This document shows positions 1 through 7,387 of a DNA stretch of 33,246 nucleotides, in pieces. The translations under genes were made by a program, and so were the position numbers. Positions within the stretch are counted from its first letter, which is position 1. Each line of letters begins with the position of its first letter. The stretch comes from Streptomyces antarcticus (GTDB lineage: Bacteria > Actinomycetota > Actinomycetes > Streptomycetales > Streptomycetaceae). The stretch covers positions 1 to 33,246 of the forward strand of contig NZ_JAPNLM010000049.1 of NCBI RefSeq assembly GCF_026627255.1, given 5' to 3'. The notes under the pieces are model-generated. The model had not been told where the DNA came from, did not search any database, and worked only from the letters and a program-made list of their open reading frames with translations.

Positions 1-117
1 ACCCAGGCCTGACACCCCGCCGCCCCCTGAACCCCCGCCGCCCGCCCGCCCGTGCGGGGCAGGCGGGCGGCGGGGGAGCGGCCCCCGGCCCGGCCCGGCG
101 GGGTGTCAGGCCTGGGT
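1..117. terminator. Long nested inverted repeat, probable bidirectional terminator
   Basis: Positions 1-22 and 96-117 are perfect reverse complements. Inside them, about 32-46 and 62-76 (C-rich then G-rich) form a second stem. The right arm contains the last codons and TGA stop of the flavoprotein gene. The left arm carries the same CAG GCC TGA in the plus direction, so a gene entering from outside the window may end here with the same residues. There is no T-tract. A terminator between convergent genes is the simplest reading; the unseen left flank limits certainty. Confidence 0.5.
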
Positions 118-654
118 GGTGCCCGCCCGGTCCACGGCGTCCAGCGCGGCCTGCCAGGGGAAGTGCGGCGGGGCGTCCTGGCCGGGCGGGCCGGGAGTGA
201 AACCGCCCTCGCCGTAGAGGACATCGACGCCGGCGCCCCGCAGCAGGGCCAGGGACTGCTCGAAGCGGGGGTGCGCGGCCAGCGCGGTGTTGACGCAGGG
301 CACGGCGACGGCGGGGGTGTTCTTGCCGAGAGCCTCGGCGGCCACACCGGCCACGAACCGGTCGGTCAGGCCCAGAGCCCAGGAGTTGACCGAGTTGAAG
401 GTGGCGGGGGCGAACAGCAGCGCGTCGGCCGCGGGCCACACGTCGTCCTCGCCGGGCAGCTTGTACTGCCAGCGCACGGGATGCCCGGTCAGCGCGGCCA
501 GGCCGTCCAGGCTCCCGGCCAGCCAGTGCGCCGCCGTGGGGGTCAGACCCAGGCACACGTCCCAGCCGCGGATCTGGGCGTCCTCGATCACATGGGCCAC
601 GTCGAAGACGGGCGGGGCTGCGGAACAGAACAGGTAGAGCGTCCTCGTGGTCAT
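106..654 (-). CDS. HFCD-family flavoprotein (PPC-decarboxylase-like)
   Basis: This 182-residue protein resembles the homo-oligomeric flavin-containing Cys decarboxylase family (PPC decarboxylase, EpiD, MrsD, phenylacrylate decarboxylase-like UbiX proteins). It opens with a Rossmann-like strand (TRTLYLFCSAAPP). The family's PASANT-type stretch appears as APATFNSVNSWALG near residues 82-95, followed by LTDRFVAG, which fits FMN binding. Length matches single-domain members. The substrate cannot be read from sequence; acid decarboxylation or flavin prenylation are family options. The ATG has no clear Shine-Dalgarno, but a perfect TATGAT lies 12 bases upstream, suggesting a very short leader. It stands apart from the cluster genes and may be a boundary gene. 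Confidence 0.75.
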   Translation of the reverse strand: MTTRTLYLFCSAAPPVFDVAHVIEDAQIRGWDVCLGLTPTAAHWLAGSLDGLAALTGHPVRWQYKLPGEDDVWPAADALLFAPATFNSVNSWALGLTDRFVAGVAAEALGKNTPAVAVPCVNTALAAHPRFEQSLALLRGAGVDVLYGEGGFTPGPPGQDAPPHFPWQAALDAVDRAGTTQA

Positions 655-658
655 ACCG

Positions 659-694
659 CCATGTGATCATATGACGCGACCCGCACCCAGCCTG
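659..694 (-). promoter_or_regulatory. Promoter of the flavoprotein gene with TATGAT -10
   Basis: On the minus strand TATGAT (positions 671 to 666) matches the sigma-70/HrdB -10 consensus within a short AT-rich island. The predicted start, about 4-6 bases before the ATG at 654, would give a nearly leaderless mRNA, consistent with the missing ribosome-binding site. No good -35 is seen at 17 bp spacing. The 8-bp tandem array at 697-776 lies directly upstream. Confidence 0.45.
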
Positions 695-696
695 AG

Positions 697-776
697 CCAC
701 CAGGCCACCAGGCCACCAGGCCACCAAGTCACCAGGCCACCAAGTCACCAGGCCATCGGGCCACCAAGTCACCGGG
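697..776. repeat. Ten-unit 8-bp tandem repeat
   Basis: Ten consecutive 8-bp units follow the pattern CCACCAGG (three copies), then CCACCAAG/TCACCAGG (two pairs), CCATCGGG, CCACCAAG and TCACCGGG. The spacing is exact and the variants alternate, so this is a true tandem array. No gene is supported across it. It lies between the flavoprotein promoter and the 44-residue peptide gene. The rest of 777-984 is GC-rich and shows nothing else I can support. Confidence 0.8.
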
Positions 777-984
777 CTTGGCGGCCTCGCGGCCCGGCGC
801 GCGCGGCCACCTCCCGCGCGGTGCCCCCGGCCGCCATCGCCGCCGCCGTCCGCCAGGACCGCCGGCCGCCCGCGGCGGGCCGGCCCACCCCACGGCCCCA
901 CCCCACGCCCCGCCGCACGGCCTCGGCCGCCCCCCGCCGCCCGGCCTGCCTCCGCGGCCCTGCGGTCCCCGCCGCCGGGGGCTG

Positions 985-1116
985 TTACGGCCAGTCGATG
1001 TCGTCGTCGGGGTACGCGGCGCGGGCCCGTCCGGGCGTCCGGGCCGCGCGGGGCGGGGCCGGGGCGTGGGCTGCGGGTGTCCGGGACACGTGCGGTGCGC
1101 ACGCCGGTGGCCTCAT
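985..1116 (-). CDS. 44-residue peptide ending in IDWP
   Basis: A small minus-strand gene encodes 43 residues plus the stop codon (44 codons). It starts MRPPACAPHV, is rich in Ala, Pro and Arg, and ends YPDDDIDWP followed by TAA. A GGAG ribosome-binding site sits six bases before the ATG; an in-frame stop at 1138-1140 bounds the ORF, with only a TTG as alternative start. There is no hydrophobic signal-peptide core, so any export is unexplained. The same last four residues end the secreted peptide at 8553-8747, which also carries an internal copy. The gene is divergent from the XRE-TPR gene, with a TTGCC palindrome between them. A role as signal-peptide precursor is inference; it could also be a degenerate copy of the longer peptide. 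In translated length it is 43 amino acids; I use 44-residue as a label for its 44 codons. Confidence 0.5.
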   Translation of the reverse strand: MRPPACAPHVSRTPAAHAPAPPRAARTPGRARAAYPDDDIDWP

Positions 1117-1256
1117 CGTCGACTCCAAGGCGCTGAATTACGAGAAGAGCAGGTCACCGGCCGGTCCGACGGCCGGTTCTGGAGAGTCTGCCTCGGTCTG
1201 GTGGAGGACCGCTCAAGGACCGCATGACGTGCGCACGAGACGGGCGGGGAACCGGT

Positions 1257-1294
1257 GGCAAAGGTTTGCCCGCGTGTTGCCGGGACCCTACGCT
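1257..1294 (+). promoter_or_regulatory. TTGCC palindromic operator and promoter before the XRE-TPR gene
   Basis: GGCAAAGGTTTGCC (1257-1270) is a perfect 6-2-6 inverted repeat, followed by another half-site GTTGCCGG (1276-1283). TTGCCC at 1266 and TACGCT at 1289 lie 17 bp apart, an acceptable -35/-10 pair for the regulator gene, so the palindrome overlaps the -35. The same 6-2-6 geometry recurs at 9033-9046. Autoregulation by the XRE protein is the natural inference. Confidence 0.55.
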
Positions 1295-1343
1295 CGGTGC
1301 CGGTTCCCGACAGAATTGTTTCCCCGCGACCCCAGGGATGCTC

Positions 1344-2687
1344 ATGCTGCGACAGCCCGCCTTCGGACACCGCCTGAGGAAGCTGCGGACGGCCCGGGGC
1401 CTGTCACAGACGGCACTGGCCGGCGAGGGCATGTCCACCAGCTACCTCTCCCGCCTGGAGTCCGGCGCGCGCCGGCCCACCGGCCGGGCCGTGGACTACC
1501 TGGCCGGACGGCTGGGCCTGGAACCCGGCGACTTCCAGGAACAGGCCACCGGATCCCTGGTCCACGCCCTCACCCTCGCCGCGTCCACCGGTTCCGGCGA
1601 CACCGTCGAGGCACTGCGCCGGGCCCTGGCCGCCGAGGGCCACGAAGACCCGGTACTGCGCTGGCAGGCCCTGTGGCTCCTGGCCCAGTCCGCCCGCCTC
1701 CAGGGCGACCACACGGCCGAACGCGACCACCTCACCCGCCTCGTCGCACTCGGCGAGGAAGCCGGCGTCAGCGAACTCCGCGTCCGCGGCCTGACCCGCC
1801 TCGCCCGCTGCCTGCGCTCCATCGGCGAGATCACCCCCGCCCTGGACGCCGCCGTCGATGCCCACCGCATCGCCCTGGGCGAGCAGCTGGGCGTGGAGGA
1901 CCGGGCCGCCGCCCTGCTCGCCCTGGTCTCCGTACAGGCCGAGGCGGGCCGGGTCGGCGACGCCCGCGTGTACGCCGACGAGCTGACCGCCCTCCTCGAG
2001 GGCCGCACCGACGCCCTGTGGGCCGAGGCCATGTGGACCTCCGCCGCCGTCCGCGTCCGCCAGGGCGACCACGCCGGCGCGCTGGCCTGCCTGGACGAGG
2101 CCCTCGACCGCTTCGCCAGCCAGGAGGACCTGATCCTGTGGATCCGGCTGCGCCTGACCACCGCCCGCCTGCACCTGCAGCGGCTGCCCGCCGACCCCGC
2201 CTCGGCCGCACACCGCGCCGCCGAGGCGGAGGCCGCCCTCGCCTTCGCCGGCACCCCGGCCCTGCGCCAGGACCTGACCGCCCTCAAAGCCGACCTCGCG
2301 TTCGCCACCGGCCACTACGACCAGGCCCGCACCCTGCTCGCCGAACTCGCGGCAGACCAGCCCAGGATGACCTACCGCGGCCAGGTACGGCTGGAGATCC
2401 TGCGCCACCAGCTGCTCATCCTGGGCGGCGACCCCTCCGGCGTACAGGGCCTGCGCACCCTGGCCCAACAGGCCCAGGACGACGCCAACATCGACCTCGC
2501 CGCCGAGATCTGGCGGGTCCTGGCCGACGCCCTCACCCAGGCCGGACCCCCCGCCCCGCCCGGCGTGCCCGCCGCGGCCGCCGGGCCCGCATCGCCCGCC
2601 CCGACCGGTGTGCCCGCATCGCCCGCATCGCCCGCCGCGGCCGGCCGGGCCGTTCCGTCCGGCCGGGTGGCGGCCGCCGGGAGTTGA
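1344..2687 (+). CDS. XRE-family regulator with TPR-like sensor domain
   Basis: This 447-residue protein has an N-terminal XRE helix-turn-helix (about residues 5-60: GHRLRKLRTARGLSQ, then YLSRLESGARRP). It is followed by about 320 residues of helical TPR-like repeats rich in Ala, Leu and Arg, and a Pro/Ala-rich tail. HTH-TPR architecture is shared with RRNPP-type receptors (PlcR, PrgX, Rgg), whose TPRs bind short peptides, and with other actinobacterial XRE-TPR regulators of unknown ligand. I chose the ATG at 1344 because AGGGA lies five bases before it; ATG 1338 is too close to that site. The gene is divergent from the IDWP peptide gene and has a palindromic operator in its promoter. It probably binds TTGCC sites here and at 8781-9061. 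Confidence 0.85.
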   Translation: MLRQPAFGHRLRKLRTARGLSQTALAGEGMSTSYLSRLESGARRPTGRAVDYLAGRLGLEPGDFQEQATGSLVHALTLAASTGSGDTVEALRRALAAEGHEDPVLRWQALWLLAQSARLQGDHTAERDHLTRLVALGEEAGVSELRVRGLTRLARCLRSIGEITPALDAAVDAHRIALGEQLGVEDRAAALLALVSVQAEAGRVGDARVYADELTALLEGRTDALWAEAMWTSAAVRVRQGDHAGALACLDEALDRFASQEDLILWIRLRLTTARLHLQRLPADPASAAHRAAEAEAALAFAGTPALRQDLTALKADLAFATGHYDQARTLLAELAADQPRMTYRGQVRLEILRHQLLILGGDPSGVQGLRTLAQQAQDDANIDLAAEIWRVLADALTQAGPPAPPGVPAAAAGPASPAPTGVPASPASPAAAGRAVPSGRVAAAGS

Positions 2688-2715
2688 GGAAGCCTCGAGT
2701 TCCCTGGCGCAGGCT
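2684..2715 (+). promoter_or_regulatory. SARP-type operator before the aromatase/cyclase
   Basis: TTGAGGA (2684) and TCGAGTT (2695) are direct repeats 11 bp apart. CAGGCT begins at 2710, eight bases after the second repeat, matching the usual SARP rule of 8 bp from repeat to -10. A further TGGAGCG at 2715 is out of phase. The heptamers resemble DnrI/ActII-ORF4 sites (TCGAGC-type). The array is short, so confidence is moderate. Confidence 0.4.
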
Positions 2716-2754
2716 GGAGCGCACCCGCACCAACGACCAGGGAGGGGCCGGCCC

Positions 2755-3717
2755 ATGTCCTCGCAGCGCGTGCACACCAGCGAGCAGACCGTGCCGGTGG
2801 CCGCCCCGGCCGGCGTGGTCTACGGCGTGCTGGCCGACGCGGTGCGCTGGCCGCTGCTGCTGCCCTCGCCCGTCCACGTCGAGCGGATGGACTTCGACGG
2901 GGTGCGCGAGCGGCTGCGGATGTGGGACGTGGAGGGCGAACGCGTCCGCTCCTTCCACCTGCGCCGCGTGCTGCACCCGCGCTCCCGGACCGTCGAGTTC
3001 GAGCGCGAGGACACCGCCCTGCCGGGCGCGCCCACGACCGGGACCTGGACGGTCCAGGCCCTGGACGCTGGCCGGTCCCTGCTGACACTGCGCCAGGACC
3101 GCACCCTGGACCACCTGCCCGCCGCCGAGACCGCCCGCAGCCGCCACCGGTGGCAGCAGGAGCCGGCCGCCGAACTCGCCCGCCTGAAGGAGACCGCCGA
3201 ACGCTGGGAGCACCTCGACGCGACGCTGCTGTCCTTCGAGGACAGCGTGCACTTCCAGGGCCCCGCCGAGCCGGCCTACGACTTCCTCTACCGGATCGGC
3301 GACTGGCCCGAACGCCTCCCCCACGTGGAGGCCGCCACCGTCGTCGAGGACGCCCCCGGCGTGCAGATCGCCTCCCTCGACACCTGCGCCACCCCCGACG
3401 GCCGCACCCTCAGCACCCGGGCGGTACGCCTGTGCTTCCCCTCCGCCGCCCGGATCGTCTACAAGGAACTGGTGACACCCCGCCTGATCGCCGCGCACAG
3501 CGGCGAGTGGTCCCTGGTACCGGACCGCGACGGCGTACGGGCCGTCTGCGCCCAGCAGGTGATGCTCCGCGAAGAGGCCGTCGAGGAGGTCCTGGGCCCG
3601 GGCACCGGCCTCGCCGAGGCCCGCCGGTACGTGCGGACCTGGCTGGGGCGCGCGGGCGCCCAGACACTGCGCCTGGCCCGCTGGCACGCGCAGAACACGG
3701 TGCGCCGCCTGCGATGA
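2755..3717 (+). CDS. Didomain polyketide aromatase/cyclase
   Basis: This 320-residue protein has two START/SRPBCC (Bet v 1-like) domains, like ActVII, GrhQ and TcmN-type aromatase/cyclases of type II PKS clusters. Domain 1 spans about residues 1-150 (VPVAAPAGVVYGVLADAVRWPLL) and domain 2 about 160-310 (DSVHFQGPAEPAYDFLYRIGDWPERLPHVE). Each begins with the family's helix-loop and Trp-Pro signature. Such enzymes cyclise and dehydrate the ACP-bound poly-beta-ketone to form the first aromatic ring. Didomain forms usually act on C9-reduced chains, which agrees with the ketoreductase at 12735. GGGAGGGG precedes the ATG by seven bases. A SARP-like operator sits upstream, and the PPTase-like gene follows after about 100 bp. 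Confidence 0.92.
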   Translation: MSSQRVHTSEQTVPVAAPAGVVYGVLADAVRWPLLLPSPVHVERMDFDGVRERLRMWDVEGERVRSFHLRRVLHPRSRTVEFEREDTALPGAPTTGTWTVQALDAGRSLLTLRQDRTLDHLPAAETARSRHRWQQEPAAELARLKETAERWEHLDATLLSFEDSVHFQGPAEPAYDFLYRIGDWPERLPHVEAATVVEDAPGVQIASLDTCATPDGRTLSTRAVRLCFPSAARIVYKELVTPRLIAAHSGEWSLVPDRDGVRAVCAQQVMLREEAVEEVLGPGTGLAEARRYVRTWLGRAGAQTLRLARWHAQNTVRRLR

Positions 3718-3820
3718 ACACGCGAGGGGCCCGCGCCGGGCACGAGACCGGCCCGCGACGGGCACGGGCACGCGCACGAGCGCGGGCGCGACGAGTACGC
3801 GCACGAGAAGGAGGCCGCGG

Positions 3821-4789
3821 ATGATCCCCGCCCGCTCCGGTCCGCTCGGAGCCCCCGACGCGGACGCCGCCGCGCCGCCGGCCGCGGACGCGCCCCTGCA
3901 CGTCCCGGGCCCGGAGGGGCCCTGGGACGAGGTCGGCGACCGGCTCGACGACACGGGCCGGGCCGTCGTGTGCACGACGTGGGGGCAGTGGCTGACCGCC
4001 GTGCTCCTGGACCCCGCGCTGCGCCCGCTGCTCGGGGACGACTGGCCGCGCTACCGCCAGACGCCCGCCGGGACCGGACGGATGCGGTTCGCCGTCTCGC
4101 GCGCCGTCGTGAAGTACGCGGCCGCCGCCGCCCTGGACGCGCCCGCGCACACCCTGGAACTCGGCCGCCACCCGGGCGGGCGGCCCGTGCTGCGGGGGCC
4201 GGGCGGGGAGGTGGAGGTGAGCCGGGCGCACGCCGGCGAGCTGATCGTGGTCGGCGTCAGCCGCACCGGGCCGATCGGCGTCCACGCGCAGCGCACCGGC
4301 CCCGACGCCTCCTTCGGGCCGCTCCTGGAACGGGTGTGCACCGCGCGGGAGGGAGCGCTGCTGGCAGCGCTGCCCGAGGACGAGCGGCGGGCCCGCCTGC
4401 TGTCCCTGTGGGGCCTGAAGGAGGCCTGCGCCCGGGCCCTGGGGCCGGGGGCCGGGCTCTCGCTGACCGGTTTCGGGTTCGCCCGCGACGGCCGGGGCCG
4501 CCTGGTCCTGGCCACCGTGCCGGGCGGCGCGCAAGCCGCGGCGGGGGAGTGGAGCGTCGCCGGACACCTCGTCCAGGACCGCTACCTGGTCAGCGAGGCC
4601 CACCACCACCCCGCCGTCCCGGCCGTCCCTGCCGCCTCCGCCGTCCCGGCCGGTCCTGCGGCGGGGGTCGACGCCGGTTCGCGGAGTGCTGCAGGCCCGC
4701 TCGAGGAACAGGGGCCCGGGACCGGGGCGCTACTACGCTTCCCGCGACCGGTCACCTCCGGCCGGGGCGAGGGAAGGCGTACGCCGTGA
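3821..4789 (+). CDS. PPTase-like protein with altered metal-binding motif
   Basis: This 322-residue protein has the fold signature of Sfp-type 4'-phosphopantetheinyl transferases: GRPVL near residue 123, an NLSHS-like stretch read as VSRAHAG, and WGLKEACAR at residues 197-205 (Sfp WxxKEAxxK, second Lys replaced by Arg). The Mg-binding motif, G(V/I)D(I/V)E in active enzymes, is GVHAQ here (residues 153-157), so the Asp and Glu that hold Mg and CoA are His155 and Gln157. Catalysis is therefore doubtful. A normal PPTase is present at 18380. The protein also has a long Pro/Ala-rich N-terminal region and a C-terminal extension. AAGGAGG lies six bases before the ATG. It may bind carrier proteins without modifying them, or be a decayed paralogue; the intact frame favours the former. 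Confidence 0.8.
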   Translation: MIPARSGPLGAPDADAAAPPAADAPLHVPGPEGPWDEVGDRLDDTGRAVVCTTWGQWLTAVLLDPALRPLLGDDWPRYRQTPAGTGRMRFAVSRAVVKYAAAAALDAPAHTLELGRHPGGRPVLRGPGGEVEVSRAHAGELIVVGVSRTGPIGVHAQRTGPDASFGPLLERVCTAREGALLAALPEDERRARLLSLWGLKEACARALGPGAGLSLTGFGFARDGRGRLVLATVPGGAQAAAGEWSVAGHLVQDRYLVSEAHHHPAVPAVPAASAVPAGPAAGVDAGSRSAAGPLEEQGPGTGALLRFPRPVTSGRGEGRRTP

Positions 4790-5154
4790 ACCCGAGGGAA
4801 CCCGCCGCGGCCCCCTGCCCGCAGAGCCCGTCGAGCCCGTCGAGCCCGCAGAACCTGACGGGTCCGCCGAGCCTGCCGAGCCCGCAGAACTTGCCGGACC
4901 TGCTGAGCCGGCAGAGTCCGTCGAGCCCGCAGAACCTGACGGGCCCGCAGAACTTGCCGGGGCCGCAGAACTCGCCGGACCTGCCGGACCTGCCGAGCCC
5001 GCAGAGCCTGCCGGACCTGACGGACCCGCAGAACCCGCCGAGCCCGCAGAACCCGCCGGGCCCGTCGAGCCTGCCGAGCCCGCCGGACCTGACGGACCCG
5101 CAGAACCCGCCGGACCTGGCGTGCCCGCCGGACCGTGTCCGTGCCGGGGTCTGA
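4786..5154 (+). CDS. Low-complexity Pro/Gln/Asn/Ser repeat ORF, function unknown
   Basis: A GTG overlaps the PPTase-like stop codon as GTGA, and GGGAAGG lies about eight bases upstream, so translational coupling is plausible. The 122-residue product is almost entirely repeats such as SPQNLP, PDLPDLP and TDPQNPP, and lacks any recognisable domain. It comes from the 9-bp tandem array at 4822-5136. The +1 shifted frame is also open (Glu-Pro-Ala repeats), so the coding frame is not certain. If made, it would be an extended linker-like peptide between the PPTase-like and C-TE-like genes. Confidence 0.35.
   Translation: MNPREPAAAPCPQSPSSPSSPQNLTGPPSLPSPQNLPDLLSRQSPSSPQNLTGPQNLPGPQNSPDLPDLPSPQSLPDLTDPQNPPSPQNPPGPSSLPSPPDLTDPQNPPDLACPPDRVRAGV
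4822..5136. repeat. 9-bp tandem repeat array, about 35 units
   Basis: About 35 consecutive 9-bp units keep exact phase from CAGAGCCCG at 4822. Common variants are TCGAGCCCG, CAGAACCTG, CCGGACCTG, CCGAGCCCG and ACGGACCCG. Because the unit is a multiple of three, every reading frame on both strands is open and low-complexity. It fills most of the space between the PPTase-like gene and the C-TE-like gene. The remaining bases to 5202 show no gene. Confidence 0.85.
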
Positions 5155-5202
5155 GGGGCGCCGCCGCACCCGCCCGCCGGCCCGCACCGCCCGGGGCGCC
5201 GG

Positions 5203-7254
5203 ATGAGCGGTGCGGGCGCCGCGGACGGGTCCGGGACGGTCCTCGCGGTGGTCCACGAGGTGGCCCCGGGGGCGCCCGGGAGCGTCCTGACCCTGGAACT
5301 GCGCGGGCTGCGCGACGACGCTGACGCCGAACGGTTCGCCGCGTGGATCGCCGGACGCCACCGCCGCCTCCAGATCACCGTGGAGGCGGGCGGGCCCGCC
5401 CGGCACACCCTGCGCATCCTGCCCGGACACCCCCCGCGGGGCACCGCGCCGGCCCCCGCGCCGCTCGGCGCCACCCTGCTGGCCGACCTCCTGGGCCCCG
5501 GCCCGGCCGCCGGCGAGCCCATCGCCCTGACCGGGTACCAGCGCGAGCTGCTCCTGGAGGCCGCCGCCGGCCCTCCCGGCCGGGGCCAGGACCTGGAACA
5601 GGTGTACTGGAACTGGTCCGGCCCCCTGGACCGGGACCGCTTCCACGCGGCCTGGCAGTCCCTGTGCGCACGGGAGTCGGTGCTGCGGGCCGCCTTCGAC
5701 TTCACCACGCTGCCCCGCCTCGTCCTGCACCCCCGCGCCGCCGTCGCCATCGCCCACCACACCCGCACCACCACCGCCTGGCAGGACCTCCTCGAAGCGG
5801 ACCGCGGCCGCGCCCTGGACCCGGCCCGGCCGCCGCTGCTGCGCCTGGCCGTGCTGGAGGGGGAGGCGCGAGAGCCCGCCCGGATACTGCTGACCTGCCA
5901 CCGCGCCCTGCTCGACGAGTACGGAGTCCACCTCCTGCTCCGCGAGTTCTACCGCGCCTACCTGGCCGGGGGAGACCTGCCGGGCGGCGAGCGCCGGCCC
6001 GACCTGCGCGACCACGCCCGCTGGCTGGCCCGCCAGGACAGCACCGGCGCCCGCGAACTGTGGACGCGCACCGCGCCCCCCGCCCGCCCCGCGACCGCCG
6101 TGGGCCGCCCCGCAGCCGGCCCCGGCACCGGCCACAGCGGCGCCGGACGCCTGCGCCGGCACCTCGGGGAGCCGCACAGCTCCCGGCTGCGGTCCTGGGC
6201 CGCGGACCGCGGCACCGGCGAGAGCAGCGCCCTGCACGCGGCGTGGGCGCTGCTGCTGTACCGGGCGGCGGCCGTACGGGGCCCGCTGCGGGTGACGTTC
6301 GGGGTCCGCCTCCGCGGCCGGGACACCGCCCTGCCCGGCGCCGCGGGCCTGCCAGGGCCGCCCCCCGGACCGCTGCCGCTGACGGTGCGGGTGGACCCGG
6401 CGGCGCCGCTGGGCGAACTGCTGCACCAGGTCCGCGACGCCCTGCTCGACATGACGGCCTACCCGTGGGTCTGCGGCGACCTGATCCGCCAGTGGACCGG
6501 CCGGCCCGGCGCGGGACGCCTCGCCGAGAGCGCCGTCTCCTTCGACGGCCCCGCCGAACTGCCGCCCGCCGTAAGCGGGGAGCTGGCCGTCCTGGGCGTC
6601 ACCGCGGGCCCGCCGCGCGCCGCGGGCCCCGCGGCGGCCCTGCCCGTCACCGTCGGCGCCCGCCACGACAGTGCCGGCGCGCTGGTCCTGGACGCCGTCT
6701 ACGACCGGGCGCGCCTGGCCGACGCGGACGCCTCGGCCGTCCTTGGCCAGTGCGTGCGCCTGCTGCGGGGGCTGGCCGTGCTGGCCGACCCCCACTGCAC
6801 CGTCGGCCGGGCCCTGGACCTCCTCGCGGACGCGCGGCCCCCCGCCATGGCGCCCCGCCCGCCCGCCCCCCGCCGCCCCGCGCTGAGCACGCTGCGCCGG
6901 GGGGAGCCCTCGGCCGGCGTGCTCTGCCTCCTCGCCGCCCCGGGCGTCACGGCCGGCGGCTACGAGCTGTTCGCGCGGCGCCACCGGGGCCCCGAGACGG
7001 TCGTCGTGCTGGAGTGGGACGCCGCCCCGGGCGCCGGCGTGCCCGCCGCGCTCACCGCCCTGCGGGGGCCCGGCGGACGGCTCGTACTGGCCGGCTGCGG
7101 TCCCGGCGCGGCGGCGGCGTACGGCCTCGCACGGGCCCTCGCGGACGCCGGGGGAGTCCCGGTGAGCGTGGTCATGGCCGGCCTCGCCGGCCCCGAGGAC
7201 AGCGCGGACGCGCTCGCCCGCGGCGTCGCGGCACTGCCGGCGCACCGCCCCTGA
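5203..7254 (+). CDS. Condensation-thioesterase-like fusion with both active sites altered
   Basis: This 683-residue protein resembles a free-standing NRPS condensation domain joined to a thioesterase-like segment. C1 reads LTGYQRELLLEAA, C2 RESVLRAAFDF, C3 HRALLDEYG (residues 233-241), and the C5/C6 region GVRLRGRDTALPG. In C3 the consensus HHxxxDG is changed: His233 stays, the catalytic second His is Arg234, and the Asp-Gly pair is Asp238-Glu239. Residues about 560-683 look like the first half of a type II/NRPS thioesterase, with LVLAGCGPG where GxSxG is expected, so the nucleophilic Ser is Gly633. Both centres should be inactive. The start has only a weak ribosome-binding site. It probably binds acyl or carrier partners or acts as a scaffold; that is inference. 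Confidence 0.7.
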   Translation: MSGAGAADGSGTVLAVVHEVAPGAPGSVLTLELRGLRDDADAERFAAWIAGRHRRLQITVEAGGPARHTLRILPGHPPRGTAPAPAPLGATLLADLLGPGPAAGEPIALTGYQRELLLEAAAGPPGRGQDLEQVYWNWSGPLDRDRFHAAWQSLCARESVLRAAFDFTTLPRLVLHPRAAVAIAHHTRTTTAWQDLLEADRGRALDPARPPLLRLAVLEGEAREPARILLTCHRALLDEYGVHLLLREFYRAYLAGGDLPGGERRPDLRDHARWLARQDSTGARELWTRTAPPARPATAVGRPAAGPGTGHSGAGRLRRHLGEPHSSRLRSWAADRGTGESSALHAAWALLLYRAAAVRGPLRVTFGVRLRGRDTALPGAAGLPGPPPGPLPLTVRVDPAAPLGELLHQVRDALLDMTAYPWVCGDLIRQWTGRPGAGRLAESAVSFDGPAELPPAVSGELAVLGVTAGPPRAAGPAAALPVTVGARHDSAGALVLDAVYDRARLADADASAVLGQCVRLLRGLAVLADPHCTVGRALDLLADARPPAMAPRPPAPRRPALSTLRRGEPSAGVLCLLAAPGVTAGGYELFARRHRGPETVVVLEWDAAPGAGVPAALTALRGPGGRLVLAGCGPGAAAAYGLARALADAGGVPVSVVMAGLAGPEDSADALARGVAALPAHRP

Positions 7255-7377
7255 CCCCGCCCGCCCCTGACCCCGCCGGCCCCTGACGGCGTCCGCCCCT
7301 GACCGCGCCGGCCGGCCGGCCGGGCGGGCCGGGCGTAGTCAGCAGGCGGGGGGCGGGGGCGGGCGGGGTCAGGGGCG
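7246..7377. terminator. Inverted repeat between convergent genes
   Basis: A 17-base arm at 7246-7262, carrying the C-TE-like stop codon, is the exact reverse complement of 7361-7377, just before the SARP 1 stop. Between them the element GCCCCTGAC occurs in four copies. A bidirectional transcription barrier between convergent genes is likely. There is no T-tract, as is common in Streptomyces. Confidence 0.5.
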
Positions 7378-7387
7378 CGGGGGCGGT

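Noticed and set aside
647..3085. Very long plus-strand reading frame of Arg/Pro-rich sequence
   Set aside because: It overlaps the XRE and aromatase/cyclase genes in another frame and has the composition expected of an out-of-frame reading in GC-rich DNA.
4822..5136. 9-bp repeat array considered as CRISPR
   Set aside because: The repeats are continuous with no spacers and no cas genes are nearby; it is a simple tandem array.
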